A DNA stretch of 64,000 nucleotides from contig JAYKKM010000157.1 in the NCBI GenBank assembly GCA_035772405.1, forward strand, positions 248,001 through 312,000, written 5' to 3'. Position numbers and translations under genes: made by a program. Positions 30,247 to 41,929 of the stretch are shown piece by piece. The notes beneath the pieces are model-generated. The model was not told the origin of the DNA. It saw only the letters and a list, made by a program, of their open reading frames with translations, and ran no database searches. Position 1 is the first letter of the stretch, and each line of letters opens with the position of its first letter. The DNA is from Chrysogorgia sp. JL179-B06 (Eukaryota > Cnidaria > Anthozoa > Scleralcyonacea > Chrysogorgiidae).

Positions 30247-31005
30247 GTCACAACGTTGTTGCTTCTTTTCATGTGATGGTCGTTGTCAGAACATTGGAGT
30301 GGGACATCAAGGAGTGATTTAACCTGTGAATTAAAACCATGTATGTAAATGTGCATGTTTGTCAAAGTTGTAAACTCAGAAAATTTAGGAAGTTATGAGT
30401 TCAATTGCCATTATGCATGGTTCAATTCTGGCTGTTACCATCTACCAGACTAAGGAAAAGTCAGCCAGGTAGAATTTTGTTCATCATCCACATTCAAAAT
30501 GACCATGCAGAGATGGAGTATAAATACCCAAACACAGTGCATTATTGGGTAAAAGATGGCATTGAAAAATACCTACAAATTTGAAATTTAAGGGCTGAAT
30601 TTTAAATTGCAGTTGTGAACGTGGTGAGAATTTCTTTACAGTTGTAATTGTCATTGTTGTCCCAGGGGTAAATACAGCCGGGGGTTATGGTTAGGAAGAC
30701 ACATACTTATGCCGGGGTTAGGGTTAGGAAAACAGTTAAGGGAAGGTTAGGATTGTTGTTGTGTTGGGGTACTAGAATACTACAATTTATAACTATTGTA
30801 ATTCAGGGCCATTGCACAATTGCTTCGCGTGGTGGCGAAGGCTCTCAGAAATAGATTGATCAGTCAACAAATCAGGTGATAGCTTCACTGATTGAAAGTG
30901 CCTTGTGGTTTGTGATGTAAATATTTATAAGCACACTGTGTTAATTATGGTGAAAATCAAAAACTCCTGCAGAATCTCCTGTAGAAGTTAATATTATTCT
31001 ATTTA
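30247..31005. other. Region upstream of the Roco gene
   Basis: Would contain the Roco promoter and 5' UTR (minus strand). No TATA or other element can be assigned with confidence. GGTTAGGGTTAGG-like words at 30690-30750 resemble degenerate telomere-type repeats. Confidence 0.35.
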
Positions 31006-31247
31006 GGGGTGCACCGGATTTAGTATCCGGCCGGATAGTGGATAATCTCACTATCTGGTATCTGGCTTGATATTTTCTACTATCCGGCCAGATACCAGAT
31101 AATTTGTTTTTTTGACAGTTTTCCAAGGTTGTGTTAGTTCAAATATAATAAAAATAGACATCAATACAACAAAACAGCAATATAATTGAGCTTGTTTACT
31201 GTTCCATGCAGTGTTGTTGGTTATGGTTAACTACCTGTATCTTCTTA

Positions 31248-31910
31248 GGGGGTGGTTACATGGGCCGGGCTGGCCCGGTTAACTGGGCTAGCTCGGTTAA
31301 CTGGGTTCTAGCCCGCGTCTTATATAAATCGCATATTTTTTCAACATTTCGATTACATGGCAAGCGGGCTAGCCCGGTTTGCCGGGATCGCGGTTGTCGC
31401 AACCCAGGCTAGCCCGGTTAACTGGGATGAAATTGCTCATGTAATCGTTTCATCTCGGTAAAGCGGGCTGAAAACTGTTTGATGTATGCCGATACTCGTT
31501 TGTTTATTTGACGATGTGATCAAATAAGACTAAATTAGATCAAAACATTGTTTTTGTGTTTCGTGGTTTTTATCACGGGCCTCACGGCTTATTTTCTGTT
31601 AAGAGGCATTCGCAAGTAAGCTACGACAGTGAACACTTGTTTTTATTGACAATACTTACAAATAATTCCATCGACATAACAACAGTGCAAAACTGCGGAA
31701 AAGGTAACGTGATATTTTATAAATATGAAGCGATATTTGTCAATATATTATTTGATAATTGTGAATTTTGGGCTGTAATCGTCGACTTCAACTCAAAACT
31801 TATCCTGGCTTACCGGGCCAGCCCGCTCCATGTAATAGCAATTTAAAACTCATCCCGGCTTACCGGGCTAGCCCGTTTAAACGAGCCAGCCCGGTCCATG
31901 TAATCACCCC
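31248..31910. mobile_element. PIF/Harbinger-like MITE, TTA target duplication
   Basis: Ends GGGGGTGGTTACATGGGCCG and (inverted) GGGGTGATTACATGGACCGG, with about 35 bp of terminal inverted repeat, flanked by TTA at 31245-31247 and 31911-31913. A 3-bp TTA duplication and G-rich ends fit PIF/Harbinger. Subterminal GGGCTAGCCCGG words repeat on both sides. No transposase; the 96-residue ORF inside is not supported. Confidence 0.75.
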
Positions 31911-31971
31911 TTAAACAGACAAGATATCAACTTGAAAAATAATAAGTTCAGTAATGAAATTTAGTAACAAT

Positions 31972-32145
31972 AAAGTGACTGCTGCATAGGCAGTACATTA
32001 ATATCAATTAAACCAGTACATCATTGTAACCTGGCTCTCCATCTGACCAGAGCATCTCACCAGCAATAAGAAGGTTACAGGTTCGATTCTAGTATGGGAA
32101 TCTGAATAAGATATGAGCTTGATGATTGTCCATGTATCGTTTATA
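31972..32145 (+). mobile_element. Degenerate tRNA-SINE, copy 3
   Basis: GTGACTGCTGCATAGGCAGTACA, a damaged head missing part of the D arm, AGAAGGTTACAGGTTCGATT, and tail GAGCTTGATGATTGTCCATG. The same family as 4.4-4.7 and 10.34-10.56 kb. Confidence 0.7.
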
Positions 32146-32522
32146 AGACCTATTAATTTATTTCATACGAAGCTTAATAAATTATAATTTCTTATATATA
32201 TTAATCTTTTACATGCATGTTTAGAGACCATTAGACCAAGTGCAATTAATCATTTCATTTTCATAGTTTAATACTATTTATACTTTCAAACTACCTTTAC
32301 AGTACTACTTGAGGCTGTAGTTATACATTGTTATTGGTATTGGATTGGTAATTTTCAATGCATCGAATCAAATTTTGGTCACAATGCAGGTTATAGCCCA
32401 GAAACATATATGGCAGTTCAAACTATTCTACCTGAAAAGAAGTACTGAGACTTTACGAAAATATCCGGCCGGCTATTTTTCAACTATCGGCCCGGATTGT
32501 AAAAACCACTATATGGTGTACT

Positions 32523-33697
32523 AACTATATATAGACTCGACACTCAGCTTTGCCTGGCTAGATTTGTTGCATGACTCATCATTTCTGATTTTCTTTGGCA
32601 GACTAAATTTTGTTGGGGACTGTGGTGAGAATCATTTGGGATGAGAAATGAAGAAGGAGACCGTGATGTTCACCACCTCTTGTTTTACTGAAAACATAAC
32701 CTCCTGACAGAGGTAACTAATACATTTATATCTAATACATATCTAACTAGAAATACGAATGCACAATAATCCGTGAAAGCTTCGATGGCATATCGTATTC
32801 GTATTATACATTATACAGTACCCAATTCTTGGTCGCCTTTTCTACCAACCCCCCCCCCCCCCCCCCTCCAGAGTTTCATCCTAACATCCCCTGTGGGATT
32901 TTCACCATCCGTGGTCCTCAGACCTCAATTCTGAAAACAGATTTGGAATTACCAAGTCGAAATACATAACATATTGTGTCTATTATATTATGAGAACATG
33001 CATATCCTTCGTAAAAGCCTATTATGTGCTTCGTCATGTATTATTTTGAACGTTATCTCGGTCAATATTTAACCATTTTCAATTCTGAAAATTAAACAGA
33101 TATGGAATTACCTAGTCAAAGTACATAATATATGTGCCTATGATGTTATGCAAACGTTGTACTTAAAAATTAATCGGCCATGTTTATGCCGTTTTTCTCC
33201 ATGCAAAAGGCGTACTCGGAACTTACCGGTTGGTCTCAGCCAATCATGCGTGCGAGATTTGGGCCTACCATGTACAGCTATATATACTAGGAATTCTTAT
33301 CAGAAGTGCAATGCTGCCTCGCGACTGACACAGGGGCAGCCAGAATGATGCTAGAAATTTTCTATAACATGGAGGATCAAATAGAATGTATAATATAAAC
33401 TACGTATAAAGGCGATCATATATCTTAGCCTTTGTAATATTAAAACAACATACGGTAATCATATGGCGCGTTTATGTCAAAATTCAATGTGACAAATACC
33501 ATCAAGCTCGAACAAATCGAAATATTCGTCAGCTATACATAGCTCGGCAAAGAGACTGAGCACGAAGGGAGGCAGCAATTATATATTTATAAATTTTCCT
33601 TAGAAATCCTTAGAACATGTAGTTTAATCGAGTGAAATGCCAAATATTACTTGCAATATACCCAGAATCTTATACCTTCCCATATATACAGAATTTG
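32523..33697. other. No gene seen
   Basis: Contains a C18-type run at about 32850-32868 and two partly similar AT-rich stretches (TTCTGAAAACAGATTTGGAATTACC near 32930 and TTCTGAAAATTAAACAGATATGG near 33083, each followed by TAGTC/AAGTC..TACATAA). ORFs are short and unsupported. Confidence 0.45.
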
Positions 33698-33803
33698 TGA
33701 CTATAGGCTCTTGGCAACGGCCTCCGTAGCTCAGTGGTCAGAGCACAGGGTCACGGGTTCAATTCCAACCGGAAGCCTTGAAGTTGTATTTTTCGCAACT
33801 GGT
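33698..33803 (+). mobile_element. tRNA-SINE of the second family
   Basis: GGCTCTTGGCAACGGCCTCC then GTAGCTCAGTGGTCAGAGCAC; the anticodon arm is deleted, then GGGTTCAATTCCAACCGGAAG and TTGAAGTTGTATTTTTCGCA. Matches the minus copy at 7745-7873. Confidence 0.7.
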
Positions 33804-33914
33804 AAAGGAAATTATTGTTAGTACAACTATTGACTATAACAAGTTTTATGAAACACTTTCAAAAGAACTCAGTGAAATATTAATATTTCCCTTTATGACC
33901 TGATCGATAACATT

Positions 33915-34480
33915 TGCAGTTAAACTATTCCAGGACAAAGTTCCTCATTACGAAAAGCTATATTTAAGGACGTTTGTGCTGGTCTTAGATAAGTAAAGAT
34001 TTCGATTATTGCTACGTAATTGATGATATATTATTATTGTTGAAATCGATACTATCCATTGAACCATGCGATCATGAGTTTTGCTAGCTTGGCAGAATTG
34101 TTCTTTATTATTAGAACTGATTCTTCTTTGAAGCTGCTGTTTCTGTCGTCGTTGCCGCGTACACTTTCTTCAAAACCCTTGTTGGATGTCAAACGCTGAC
34201 GGATTTTTTGGTTTAGTTGACTCGCGATCTTCCGACCCTTTACATTCGATCACTTCGCCCACGCGTTTACGATTTTGTGTTAGACGTGGTCGGATTTGAA
34301 AATGTTTTATAGATCCACCCACGTATTGTATTGTATATGGGCGCAAGTTCAGGTTGCTTTCGTTTCGCAATTTCGTTACGACCGAATTTCTTTCTGTCGA
34401 GTAGAATACGACTTGATCGCATCTAGTCCTCAAGAGTAATCCGTCAATGTATGTTCGTATTTGGGATTCAACAAGCTCCT
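33915..34480. repeat. Dispersed duplicate A1 (partner 37065-37660)
   Basis: ATTCCAGGACAAAGTTCCTC...TTGGATGTCAAACGCTGACG...TTCGATCACTTCGCCCACGC recurs about 3.15 kb downstream. Read on the minus strand both carry broken frames encoding KRSNVKCRK..., LTSNKGFEESVRG, with indels. More distant relatives are at 34500-34900, 37740-38060, 48480-48680 and 53740-54200. Probably a decayed multi-copy coding element of unknown nature. Confidence 0.7.
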
Positions 34481-34903
34481 TAAATTAGGAAATCTTCACT
34501 AAATATGGAAACTCGGAGTCAATTATATGATACGACCTATTGAGCCGTGCGATCGCGAGTTTTCGTAGCTTAGCAGAATTGTACTTTTTTGCTGCATGTT
34601 ATCTTCTTTCTAGCTAATGTCTCAGTTGCCGTTGCCACACATGACTTTCTTCTAATTCGTTGTCAAATCTCAAGCGCTGAATTTCTTCATTAAGTTGATT
34701 TACCTAATTAACATCATCTTTCGCGTCTTTTTTCGATCTCTTCGCCCCATGCTGAGACGTCGTCTTCAGCGTCTCATGCAGTCGATCGCTTGTTTCACGT
34801 CCGTGATCGTCATCATTATTTTCGAACTCGAAGTCTTCTGTCGTCTTCATCTTCGTTTGCAAGTTCAGCGTAAGTTTAAGGATATGTTTTAAGAATAACA
34901 CTT

Positions 34904-35215
34904 AGTTATAGTGATCACAGCTTCCGCTCAAGGTTGGTCATCCGTTACTTCATTCTCGTGAGGTCTCTTTGTCTCTAGGTCGAACTAGTCGAAATCACGG
35001 CAGTACTTGTATCCCGTTGAAGATGCCGCGTGTTGCGAATTTCCCTCCCCAAGTATCAACAACAAGTCACAATTTAGTTTTGAATCTTTTATTTCACTTT
35101 AAAATCACACACGTCGTCTCGTCTTTCTCACAAAGAAGTATTGTCACCATACAGTTACCATCACACAGTCACTTCTCACTCTTGACTTTCGGTATGGAAC
35201 ATTCCAATCTTTAAT
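34904..35215 (+). repeat. Dispersed repeat with TCCCTCCCCAAGTATCAAC core
   Basis: CTTGTATCCCGTTGAAGATG..CGCGAATTTCCCTCCCCAAG recurs at 38070-38130 and twice in tandem at 54276-54540. It follows the A-type repeat each time, so both belong to one larger repeated unit. The ORF here changes frame between copies. Confidence 0.65.
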
Positions 35216-35659
35216 CCAACATAACGGTATCGGATAACTCTAAACTCTTCGTCCTACACGTCATGCATTCCAGTTCACGTAGAATTACGAAATTAGTCTT
35301 ACGAACTTCAACACCCCTTTTAGCTTCAGTCAATAAATTATGAACGCTACCTGAACAGTTTACGTTTCGCCCTTACATTTCTCAACATGGTTAGCGAAAC
35401 TCGTGAACGATCTGAACGTTGTGTGTTCGCACCCCGTAACCGCACCATATAATCATGATTGCATGTATTCCCTTTCAGTTGGGTTTTCCGTTCAACTAAT
35501 AGTGATAAACTGAATTGTCGAGCGCTTAAAACATGAGCAACCTTATTCTGCGTGACTCTAAATAAATCATACTCGTACCATCATTTTAATAACACATATA
35601 TCGGGATTCAAGATCAGGAACTCAAGGAATGCGTATGTTACGAGTCAATAGTAATTATG

Positions 35660-35770
35660 GTAACCTACAGATAGCTCAATGGTTAGAATATCTTCTTTGT
35701 GGTCAGAAGGTTGCGAGTTGAATTCTCAGGGACTCAGAAATGGTCTGAATGAAGACGCACTTCAGCAGCA
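35660..35770 (+). mobile_element. tRNA-like SINE segment of the mosaic repeat
   Basis: GATAGCTCAATGGTTAGAAT...GTGGTCAGAAGGTTGCGAGTT, GAATTCTCAGGGACTCAGAA, then ATGAAGACG(A/C)(A/G)CTTCAG. Equivalents lie at 40880-40970, 45880-45985, 49070-49180, 50800-50910 and 54770-54890, always just 5' of a foldback element. Confidence 0.6.
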
Positions 35771-35900
35771 AGGCTACGTCTCACATAATTTTCACTCAAC
35801 ATAATAAATAAACACGATAACAACATGATGAAATGTCGGTATTTGAATAAAATAATGATATAGAAGTCGTGAGTTGGGTAGGCAGTGTAAAATATGAATT

Positions 35901-36204
35901 AAAAGTACTAAAAGGCTGGTGTACTGCTGAAATACTGAATAGGAGGTGTAACGTTTTGAGCGAAGGCTCTTCGTCCTTTCTCCTCTCTCCTTCAAGGCCG
36001 CGAAATAGAAAGTGGAGAAGCGCTGAGGCTCTCTTTCGTGGACTTGGAAGTCTCTACGAAGGAGAGAGTCCTTCGTCAGAGAGTGAAATGTAAAGTGACA
36101 TAATGCCTTTCACTCTCTAATGAAGGCAGAATTAGGGCGTTCACTCGACGTTAGACTTCCTATTCACTATTTTGATAGTACAGCAACCTCTTTTAGTATT
36201 TTTG
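35901..36204. mobile_element. Foldback element FB, copy 1
   Basis: Outer arms are inverted: AAAAGTACTAAAAGGCTGGT...GAATAGGAGGTGTAACGTTT on the left; AACGTT..GACTTCCTATTC...CAGCAACC..TTTTAGTA on the right. The core is a second hairpin: CCTTCGTCAGAGAGTGAAA and TTTCACTCTCTAATGAAGG about 16 bp apart. No transposase. Other copies: 40996-41929, 44425-44802, 46021-46320, 49192-49518, 50922-51267, 51896-52262, 54910-55217, and an old split copy at 57255-58275. Confidence 0.8.
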
Positions 36205-37064
36205 ATTGGTAATTAAATCAGGTCTAACTTGGGCTTCTGTCTGTTAATTAATACAAAGCTCGCCTTACCTCTTGTCTTCTCCTTGCTATTCACATAAGGT
36301 TACCATCATGAAGAGTTGTTCTCTTGGTCTTAATACTTTCACGTCAAACAAGCAATGGTTTACTTTGCATCACTCTCGCATATTTAATAGCAGTCTTCAC
36401 GTGATTTTGACGTGTCATTCTCAGATTTTCTTTGGGGGCATGGGAACGAGAAAGGCTAATCTTGATTATTCTCATGTGAAACTATTTGCAAGCTTTTTTA
36501 TTCATTTATTCATGAAACGTTTTTTACTGAAAACTAATAACATAGTACTTATAATAATCATCTGCAGCGATATTCTTAAAATATGGGCCAGTCAAGCCTT
36601 GAATCACCATTATTTATTCCTCTCTCAAAGACGAAACGATACAGAATGGTGCTGGATGAAACGAAGAGGAGGAGAACACCAATGTTTTTATTATATTTTA
36701 GATTTTGTACTTTCACTACTTTGATATAGGTATCAATTTATGAAGCTAGAACAAATCTCGCTTTGTTCTGTAAAAGTTCGCAATGTGCTTCTGTGTAATA
36801 CTTGCTCTCATCACAACCCAAGAAATACGACTAATATGGTATACATATTGTACTAGCGTTTTCGCTTCGAGTTCTTGACGACTTTATTAACAAACACGGA
36901 ATTTGTGATACACCATAGTGACAGGATATTATTATTATTATTATTAAAACTTATTTACACACACACGGTAGAGTAATAGTTTCCTGATTTTCAAAGGGCC
37001 GTGTTCACAAATCTAAAAGTAACATATTTATAACTAATGCATTTATAACTTATAACATTTGCAG
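36205..37064. other. FB-flanking mosaic sequence
   Basis: After each FB copy the same flank appears: TTGATTGGTATTTGAATCAG.., AACTCTCCTTACCTCTTG.., TTTCAAACAAACAATGGTTTAC, CATTCTCAGATTTTC. No gene. The ORF at 36272-36724 lies in this repeat and is not supported. A short ATT tract is at 36930-36945. Confidence 0.55.
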
Positions 37065-38060
37065 TTAAACCATTCCAGGACAAACTCCTCGATTAGAAAA
37101 TCAATTTTTAAGGAAATTTGTGCTGGGCTTAGATAAGTAAAAATTTCGATTATTACTACGTAATTGGTGATATATTATTATTGTTGAAATCGATACGATC
37201 CATTGAACTGTGCGATCATGAGTTTTACTAGATTGGCAGAATTGTTCTTTATTACTGGAACTGATTCTTCTTTCAAGCTGTTGTTTCTTTCGTCGTTGCC
37301 GCGTACACTTTCTTCAAAACCCTTGTTGGATGTCAAACGCTGACGGATTTGTTGGTTTAGTTGACTCACGATCTTCCGACACTTTACATTCGATCTCTTC
37401 GCCCACGTGTTTACGATGCTTGGGTTCAACGTGTCGGATTTGAAAGTCTTTTGTAGATCCACCCACGCATTGTATTTGGGCGCAAATTTAGGTTGCTTCT
37501 CTCGCGATTTCGTTTCGACCGAGTTTCTTTCAGCTGTGCACTCGAATAGGGCATGGAACCAGTTAGGTAAACGTCCACTTCTTCCATTTATGTCCAGTTC
37601 CCACCATGCAGATCTCCTCGTATGCCAGATAAATCGTTCAAGGTAATCTTAGTTCGACAATGCTCTTGCATGTAGTCCTCAAGTAGTGGTTCGTATTTGG
37701 GATACAACGGACTCCTAATTAAGATAAGAAAACTTCAAGGAATCTTGAATCTCGGAGTCAATATGATACGATCCATTGAGCCGTGCGATCTGCACGTGTT
37801 TTAGTTGTTTGGCAGAATTGTACTTCTTTGCTGTATCTGATATATTTTCCTTTCTAGCTGCTGCTCATACACTTTCATCAAAACCATTGTCAGATCTTAA
37901 TTGCTTTACTTGACTCATCTTAACACCATCTTTAGCGACTTTATTTTCGATCTCTTCGCCCCATGCTAAGTCGTCGTCTTCTTCAGTTTCTCTGGCAGTC
38001 ATAATTTTCTCTTCGATCGCTTGTTTCACGTCCTTGATGGTCATCATTATTTTGGAAATC
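37065..38060 (-). pseudogene. Decayed coding repeat with K/E-rich units (A2)
   Basis: On the minus strand, 37178-37462 reads WAKRSNVKCRKIVSQLNQQI..., NKGFEESVRGNDERN, and 37865-38047 reads TARETEEDDDLAWGEEIENK, QLRSDNGFDESV. The two share the frame W..EE/R..N-K...SQ...Q....NGF(D/E)ESV, so they look like diverged internal repeats of one protein. The same words recur at 34704-34901 and 54009-54209, each in broken frames. No family recognised. Confidence 0.4.
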
Positions 38061-38411
38061 TTCTATCGGCTCGTTGGAGATGCTACGTATCGCGAATTTC
38101 CCTCCCCAAGTATCAACGACAATAAACAATTCGAAACAATTCGTGTTTTGTTTGAATCGCTCAGTTTAATTAAAGTTAGTAACCACAATGGAGTGTCATT
38201 GTTGAACAAAGTATATGAAGAAGTTGAAAGGCTTTTTTGATGCAAATTGATCAGAAACGCTGGATATTATCCAACCAATTATCATGACCTTGTCGCGTAG
38301 TTAATTAAACACAGTACAATGGTTGTCTAGCAGTTGTATGCATTTCAAATGTAGTTAAAATGCAAAACTAAAACTAACACTATAACAAAACTGGCATGGC
38401 ATTTTTTAATG

Positions 38412-38932
38412 TTATAACTACTGTGGCATTTACCCCAGTAGGCCCTTTGCTTGTCCCAGTAGTGAAGCAAAATTTTTGTTTTTTGCCCCAGTAGACTGGG
38501 CCCTTTTCGTCATTAATAAAGGTATCAGGCTTTCAGCTGCCTGGAAGTTGTCAAATCCCTGTCTTCTGGAAAGACACATTCTCGTCCTCAGACCCTCTCC
38601 CGCTGGGCAGGCATTACGTCTGAGGGCGGTGACAACATGTCATACGACGACTGAATCATCCAGTCTGACAAAAATTGACATGTCACCTTTATGATTCGGA
38701 CGAGCTGGGCAGTCGCATTTCAAATAAAGACTAGTGTGTTCATGCTTATGAATTTACGGACTCACAGCACGTCGTTTGCGAAAAGTTAATGCACCGATTA
38801 TTATGCAATAATCTGCCGATTACCGATTATTTTAAATTGGCCGATTAATCTACTTAATCTACTTAATCTACCCAATATCAATAAATTGCATAAGGAAAAG
38901 GGCCCCCTTTGCCCCAGTAGTCATAATTCCTT
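38412..38932. mobile_element. MITE-like element with CCCCAGTAG repeats
   Basis: Left TTATAACTACTGTGGCATTTACCC vs right (inverse) ATTATGACTACTGGGGCAAAG, with further internal CCCCAGTAG words at 38433, 38455, 38487 and 38914. Interior includes CCGATTA repeats at 38796-38850. No clear target duplication, so boundaries are approximate. Confidence 0.5.
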
Positions 38933-39049
38933 AACAAATGCACTGAAAACTGGTTCACATATATATCTTCGCGTAAAATCGTGTTTAGTTTTGAGATTAT
39001 AGAAGTGAAAAAAGTAAAAGTTGTTTCTATAGACTGCTTTGCCTAACCT

Positions 39050-39300
39050 CGTACCCAGGGTATACTTAGTGCAGAGTGATGGCTTGGTACATACATCATT
39101 TCTCTGATGATACGAGCTTGATGATCGTCCATGTATCGTTTGTTAGCAGCATGTTACGTGGTAGTTAGTGCAGAGTGATGGCTTGGTACATACATCATTT
39201 CTCTGATACGAGCTTGATGATCGTCCATGTATAGTTTGTTAACAGCATGTTACGTGTTACTTAGTGCAGAGTGATGGCTTGGTACATACATCATTGTATT
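39050..39300 (+). repeat. Tandem repeat (about 97 bp, 2.6 copies) holding a SINE tail
   Basis: ACTTAGTGCAGAGTGATGGC..TTGGTACATACATCATT, then GATACGAGCTTGATGATCGT..CCATGTAT, is repeated with starts near 39066, 39165 and 39258. The GAGCTTGATGATCGTCCATG part is the tail of the first SINE family, so a SINE fragment was amplified in tandem. Confidence 0.85.
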
Positions 39301-39423
39301 ATGTTCTTTTCAAACTATACTGACTACTATTTTAATCAAATGGGGGGTGATTATTTTGTGTACGTGTTGTAGTTTTCTCATCGTGCTCAGTGCTTTTTCA
39401 TCATTATTTTTTCATATTTAATC

Positions 39424-40760
39424 ATTATTTTGACAGTACAGCAACCTTTTAATATTTTTGATTGGTATTTGAATCAGCTCTTAGTTGGACAAAGCTCTCC
39501 TTACCTCTCGCCTTCTCCTTGCTTCGTCTACTTGACTTCGTCAATTTCAAACAAACAATGGTGTACTTTGTGTCACCTACGAAATTTAATAGTATTCTTC
39601 AGTGATCATTCTCAGATTTTCTTTCATTAGGGGCCACAGGGACGAGAAAGGCTCATCGTGGATATTTTTATTGAAATTCAAACTATTTTTATTAATTTAT
39701 TCATGAAATCGGATTATGGTGCTGTTACACGACATATTTTAAAACTTGTCTTTCAACTGCCTTGCGTTAGGATATGTAAAGATTTTGGTTTTAGACAAAA
39801 CTGCTTGAGGACCTCAAATTAAAAAATGCATCGTTCCCCAAAAATCACCCTGTGTTCTCTTTTGAAATGTCAGTTTCTAGACTACAAGAGTGTAGGTTAT
39901 AGAGTGGTGTAGCCATGATGCAGACACTTGTGTGGGCACGACATAAACACAGAACTCAACTTGTTCCCAGAAACTGCTCTGTGATGTTGAAGTGTTTACT
40001 AACATCCCTTCCGTTCAAATGGTTCGAACACGTCCTTTAACTCTTTATCTTTCGGAAACATTAGAAAAGATGTCTTCAGACGATAAATTTTTCCCTACAC
40101 TACTGAAGACAATAATTTTGAGATATTTTGAAACGTACTGACGCAACGAACTCGCTATGTTTTCCTCTTTGAAATCTTCTGAAGTGGCTCTTATGAACAA
40201 GACAAAATAAACAAAGAAGTGTAATATGGCAATAACACGATATTATGCCGGAATGATTAGACGAAATGAGTCTGAAAAGCAGAGAGAACGTCAAAACAAC
40301 GCAATTATAAAAATCAACAAATTTGACACTACAGTTAGCGCAACCTTTTGCAGGACCACACTGCCGCTTATAACTACCGTACTGGCCAATAAGTACATCA
40401 AATATCCTAAAATTAGGAATGTAGAGTAAAAATGCTAATATAATATTATAAAACGTTGGTGTACTGCAGAAATAATGTGTAGGATGTCTAACGACGTATT
40501 GAGTGAAGGTACTTCACATTTCACTCTCTGACGAAGGGGCTTCGCTCCAAAATAAATTCGTGTTTCAGGGAGAGTGAAGGCACGGAGCAAAATGATTGTT
40601 CTCTGGCAAAGTTTTATGTACTTCCAACGGTATTAGTACCTTCACATTTCACTCTCTGACGCGAAAGGGCTTCGCTCGAAAATAAATTCGTGTTTCAATA
40701 TTTTTTCAGGAATATCTTATACTGTATGCAGTAATGTTTCCTCAAACCCTGGTCCCTACA
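39424..40760 (+). repeat. Segmental duplicate B1 (partner 46280-47590)
   Basis: From ATTTTGACAGTACAGCAACC to AAACCCTGGTCCCTACAGAA the sequence matches the partner about 6.9 kb downstream with scattered changes. Within it 40226-40429 is an ATG-started 67-codon frame (MAITRYYAGMIRRNESEKQR...). In the partner the ATG is ACG and only the shared body remains, so coding is doubtful. Confidence 0.8.
40226..40429 (+). CDS. Small ORF in duplicate B1, doubtful
   Basis: 67 codons, highly basic at first (RRNESEKQRERQNNAIIK), then TTLPLITTVLANKYIKYP. The second copy at 47087-47290 keeps the frame and has very few changes but lacks the ATG and ends on a different stop context. Not recognised; could be a relic domain of a transposon. 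Confidence 0.2.
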   Translation: MAITRYYAGMIRRNESEKQRERQNNAIIKINKFDTTVSATFCRTTLPLITTVLANKYIKYPKIRNVE

Positions 40761-40995
40761 GAAAGCCTAATGTTAAGCTATATATATTGCAAATATATCG
40801 AGATTCGAGACTAGGAAACTCAAGGATTACGTATGCAACTAGTCAATGGACAATAGTAATTATCGTAACCTACAGCTACCTCAATAAATAGTTAGATCAT
40901 CTGCCTGGTTGTTAGTACTCAGAAATGGTTTCAATGAAGACGAGCTTCAGTGAAGCAAAGAGTACGTTGCACAAAATTTAAATCAAAATAATAAA

Positions 40996-41929
40996 CAAAC
41001 TGCTGTGCTGCTGAAATACTGAATAGGAGGTGTAACGTTTTCAACTTCGTCCTTTCTCCTCTCTCCTCTTCGTCCTCTCTCCTCTTCGTCCTTTCTCCTC
41101 TTCGTCCTTTCTCCTCTCTCCTCTTCGTCCTTTCTCCTCTCTCCTCTTCGTCCTTTCTCCTCTCTCCTCTTCGTCCTTTCTCCTCTCTCCTCTCTCCTCT
41201 TCGTCCTCTCTCCTCTTCGTCCTCTCTCCTCTTCGTCCTCTCTCCTCTTCGTCCTCTCTCCTCTTCGTCCTTTCTCCTCTTCGTCCTTTCTCCTCTCTCC
41301 TCTTCGTCCTTTCTCCTCTCTCCTCTTCGTCCTTTCTCCTCTCTCCTCTTCGTCCTTTCTCCTCTCTCCTCTTCGTCCTTTCTCCTCTCTCCTCTTCGTC
41401 CTTTCTCCTCTCTCCTCTTCGTCCTCTCTCCTCTTCGTCCTTTCTCCTTTCTCCTCTTCGTCCTTTCTCCTCTCTCCTCTTCGTCCTTTCTCCTCTCTCC
41501 TCTTCGTCCTTTCTCCTCTCTCCTCTTCGTCCTTTCTCCTCTCTCCTCTCTCCTCTTCGTCCTCTCTCCTCTTCGTCCTCTCTCCTCTTCGTCCTCTCTC
41601 CTCTTCGTCCTCTCTCCTCTTCGTCCTCTCTCCTCTTCGTCCTCTCTCCTCTTCGTCCTCTCTCCTCTTCGTCCTTTCTCCTCTCTTCTTCTCTTCGACC
41701 TCTCTCCTCTCTGCGCTGACGAACGTAATACAATAGCTCTCCGTCTTGCAAAACTCTCTTTCGCGGACTTGGAAGTCTCTGCGCAGGAGAGAGTCCTTCA
41801 TCAGAGAGTGAAACGTAAAGTGACATAATGCGTTTCACTCTCTAACGAAGGAGGAAGGGCGTTCACTCGAAACGTTAGACTTCCTATTCATTATTTTGAC
41901 AGTAAAGCAACCTTTTACTATTTTTAATT
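40996..41929. mobile_element. Foldback element FB, copy 2, expanded by minisatellite
   Basis: Left arm GCTGAAATACTGAATAGGAG at 41000s, right arm ending CAGTAAAGCAACCTTTTACT. Core hairpin TCAGAGAGTGAAACGTAAAG...GCGTTTCACTCTCTAACGAA at 41796-41852. The left half contains a 650-bp tract grown from the element's own CTCTTCGTCCTTTCTCCTCTC words. Confidence 0.8.
41040..41695. repeat. Pyrimidine minisatellite (CTCTTCGTCCTTTCTCCTCT)n
   Basis: Units of 14 and 21 bp (CTCCTCTTCGTCCT, and with CTCTCCT added) alternate over 650 bp. The two long minus ORFs of RREDEEERGER type are products of this tract in two frames and should not be called genes. Confidence 0.92.

Larger units (their letters stand above)
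31008..32522. mobile_element. Degenerate transposon with ATCCGGCCGG subterminal repeats (outer)
   Basis: Left end TTTAGGGGTGCACCGGATTT then repeated (TATCCGGCC) words to 31100. Right end at 32455-32520 has ATATCCGGCCGGCTATTTTT and ...CACTATATGGTGTACTAA, a degenerate inverted repeat of the left. TAGGGGTG-type ends recall hAT elements; class tentative. It contains the MITE 31248-31910 and a SINE copy. Confidence 0.5.

Noticed and set aside
31556..31846. 96-residue ORF
   Set aside because: Lies inside the TTA-flanked MITE; no protein similarity recognised.
40983..41838. Two minus ORFs of more than 260 residues with RREDEEERGER repeats
   Set aside because: Pure products of a 14/21-bp minisatellite inside a foldback element, open in several frames at once.
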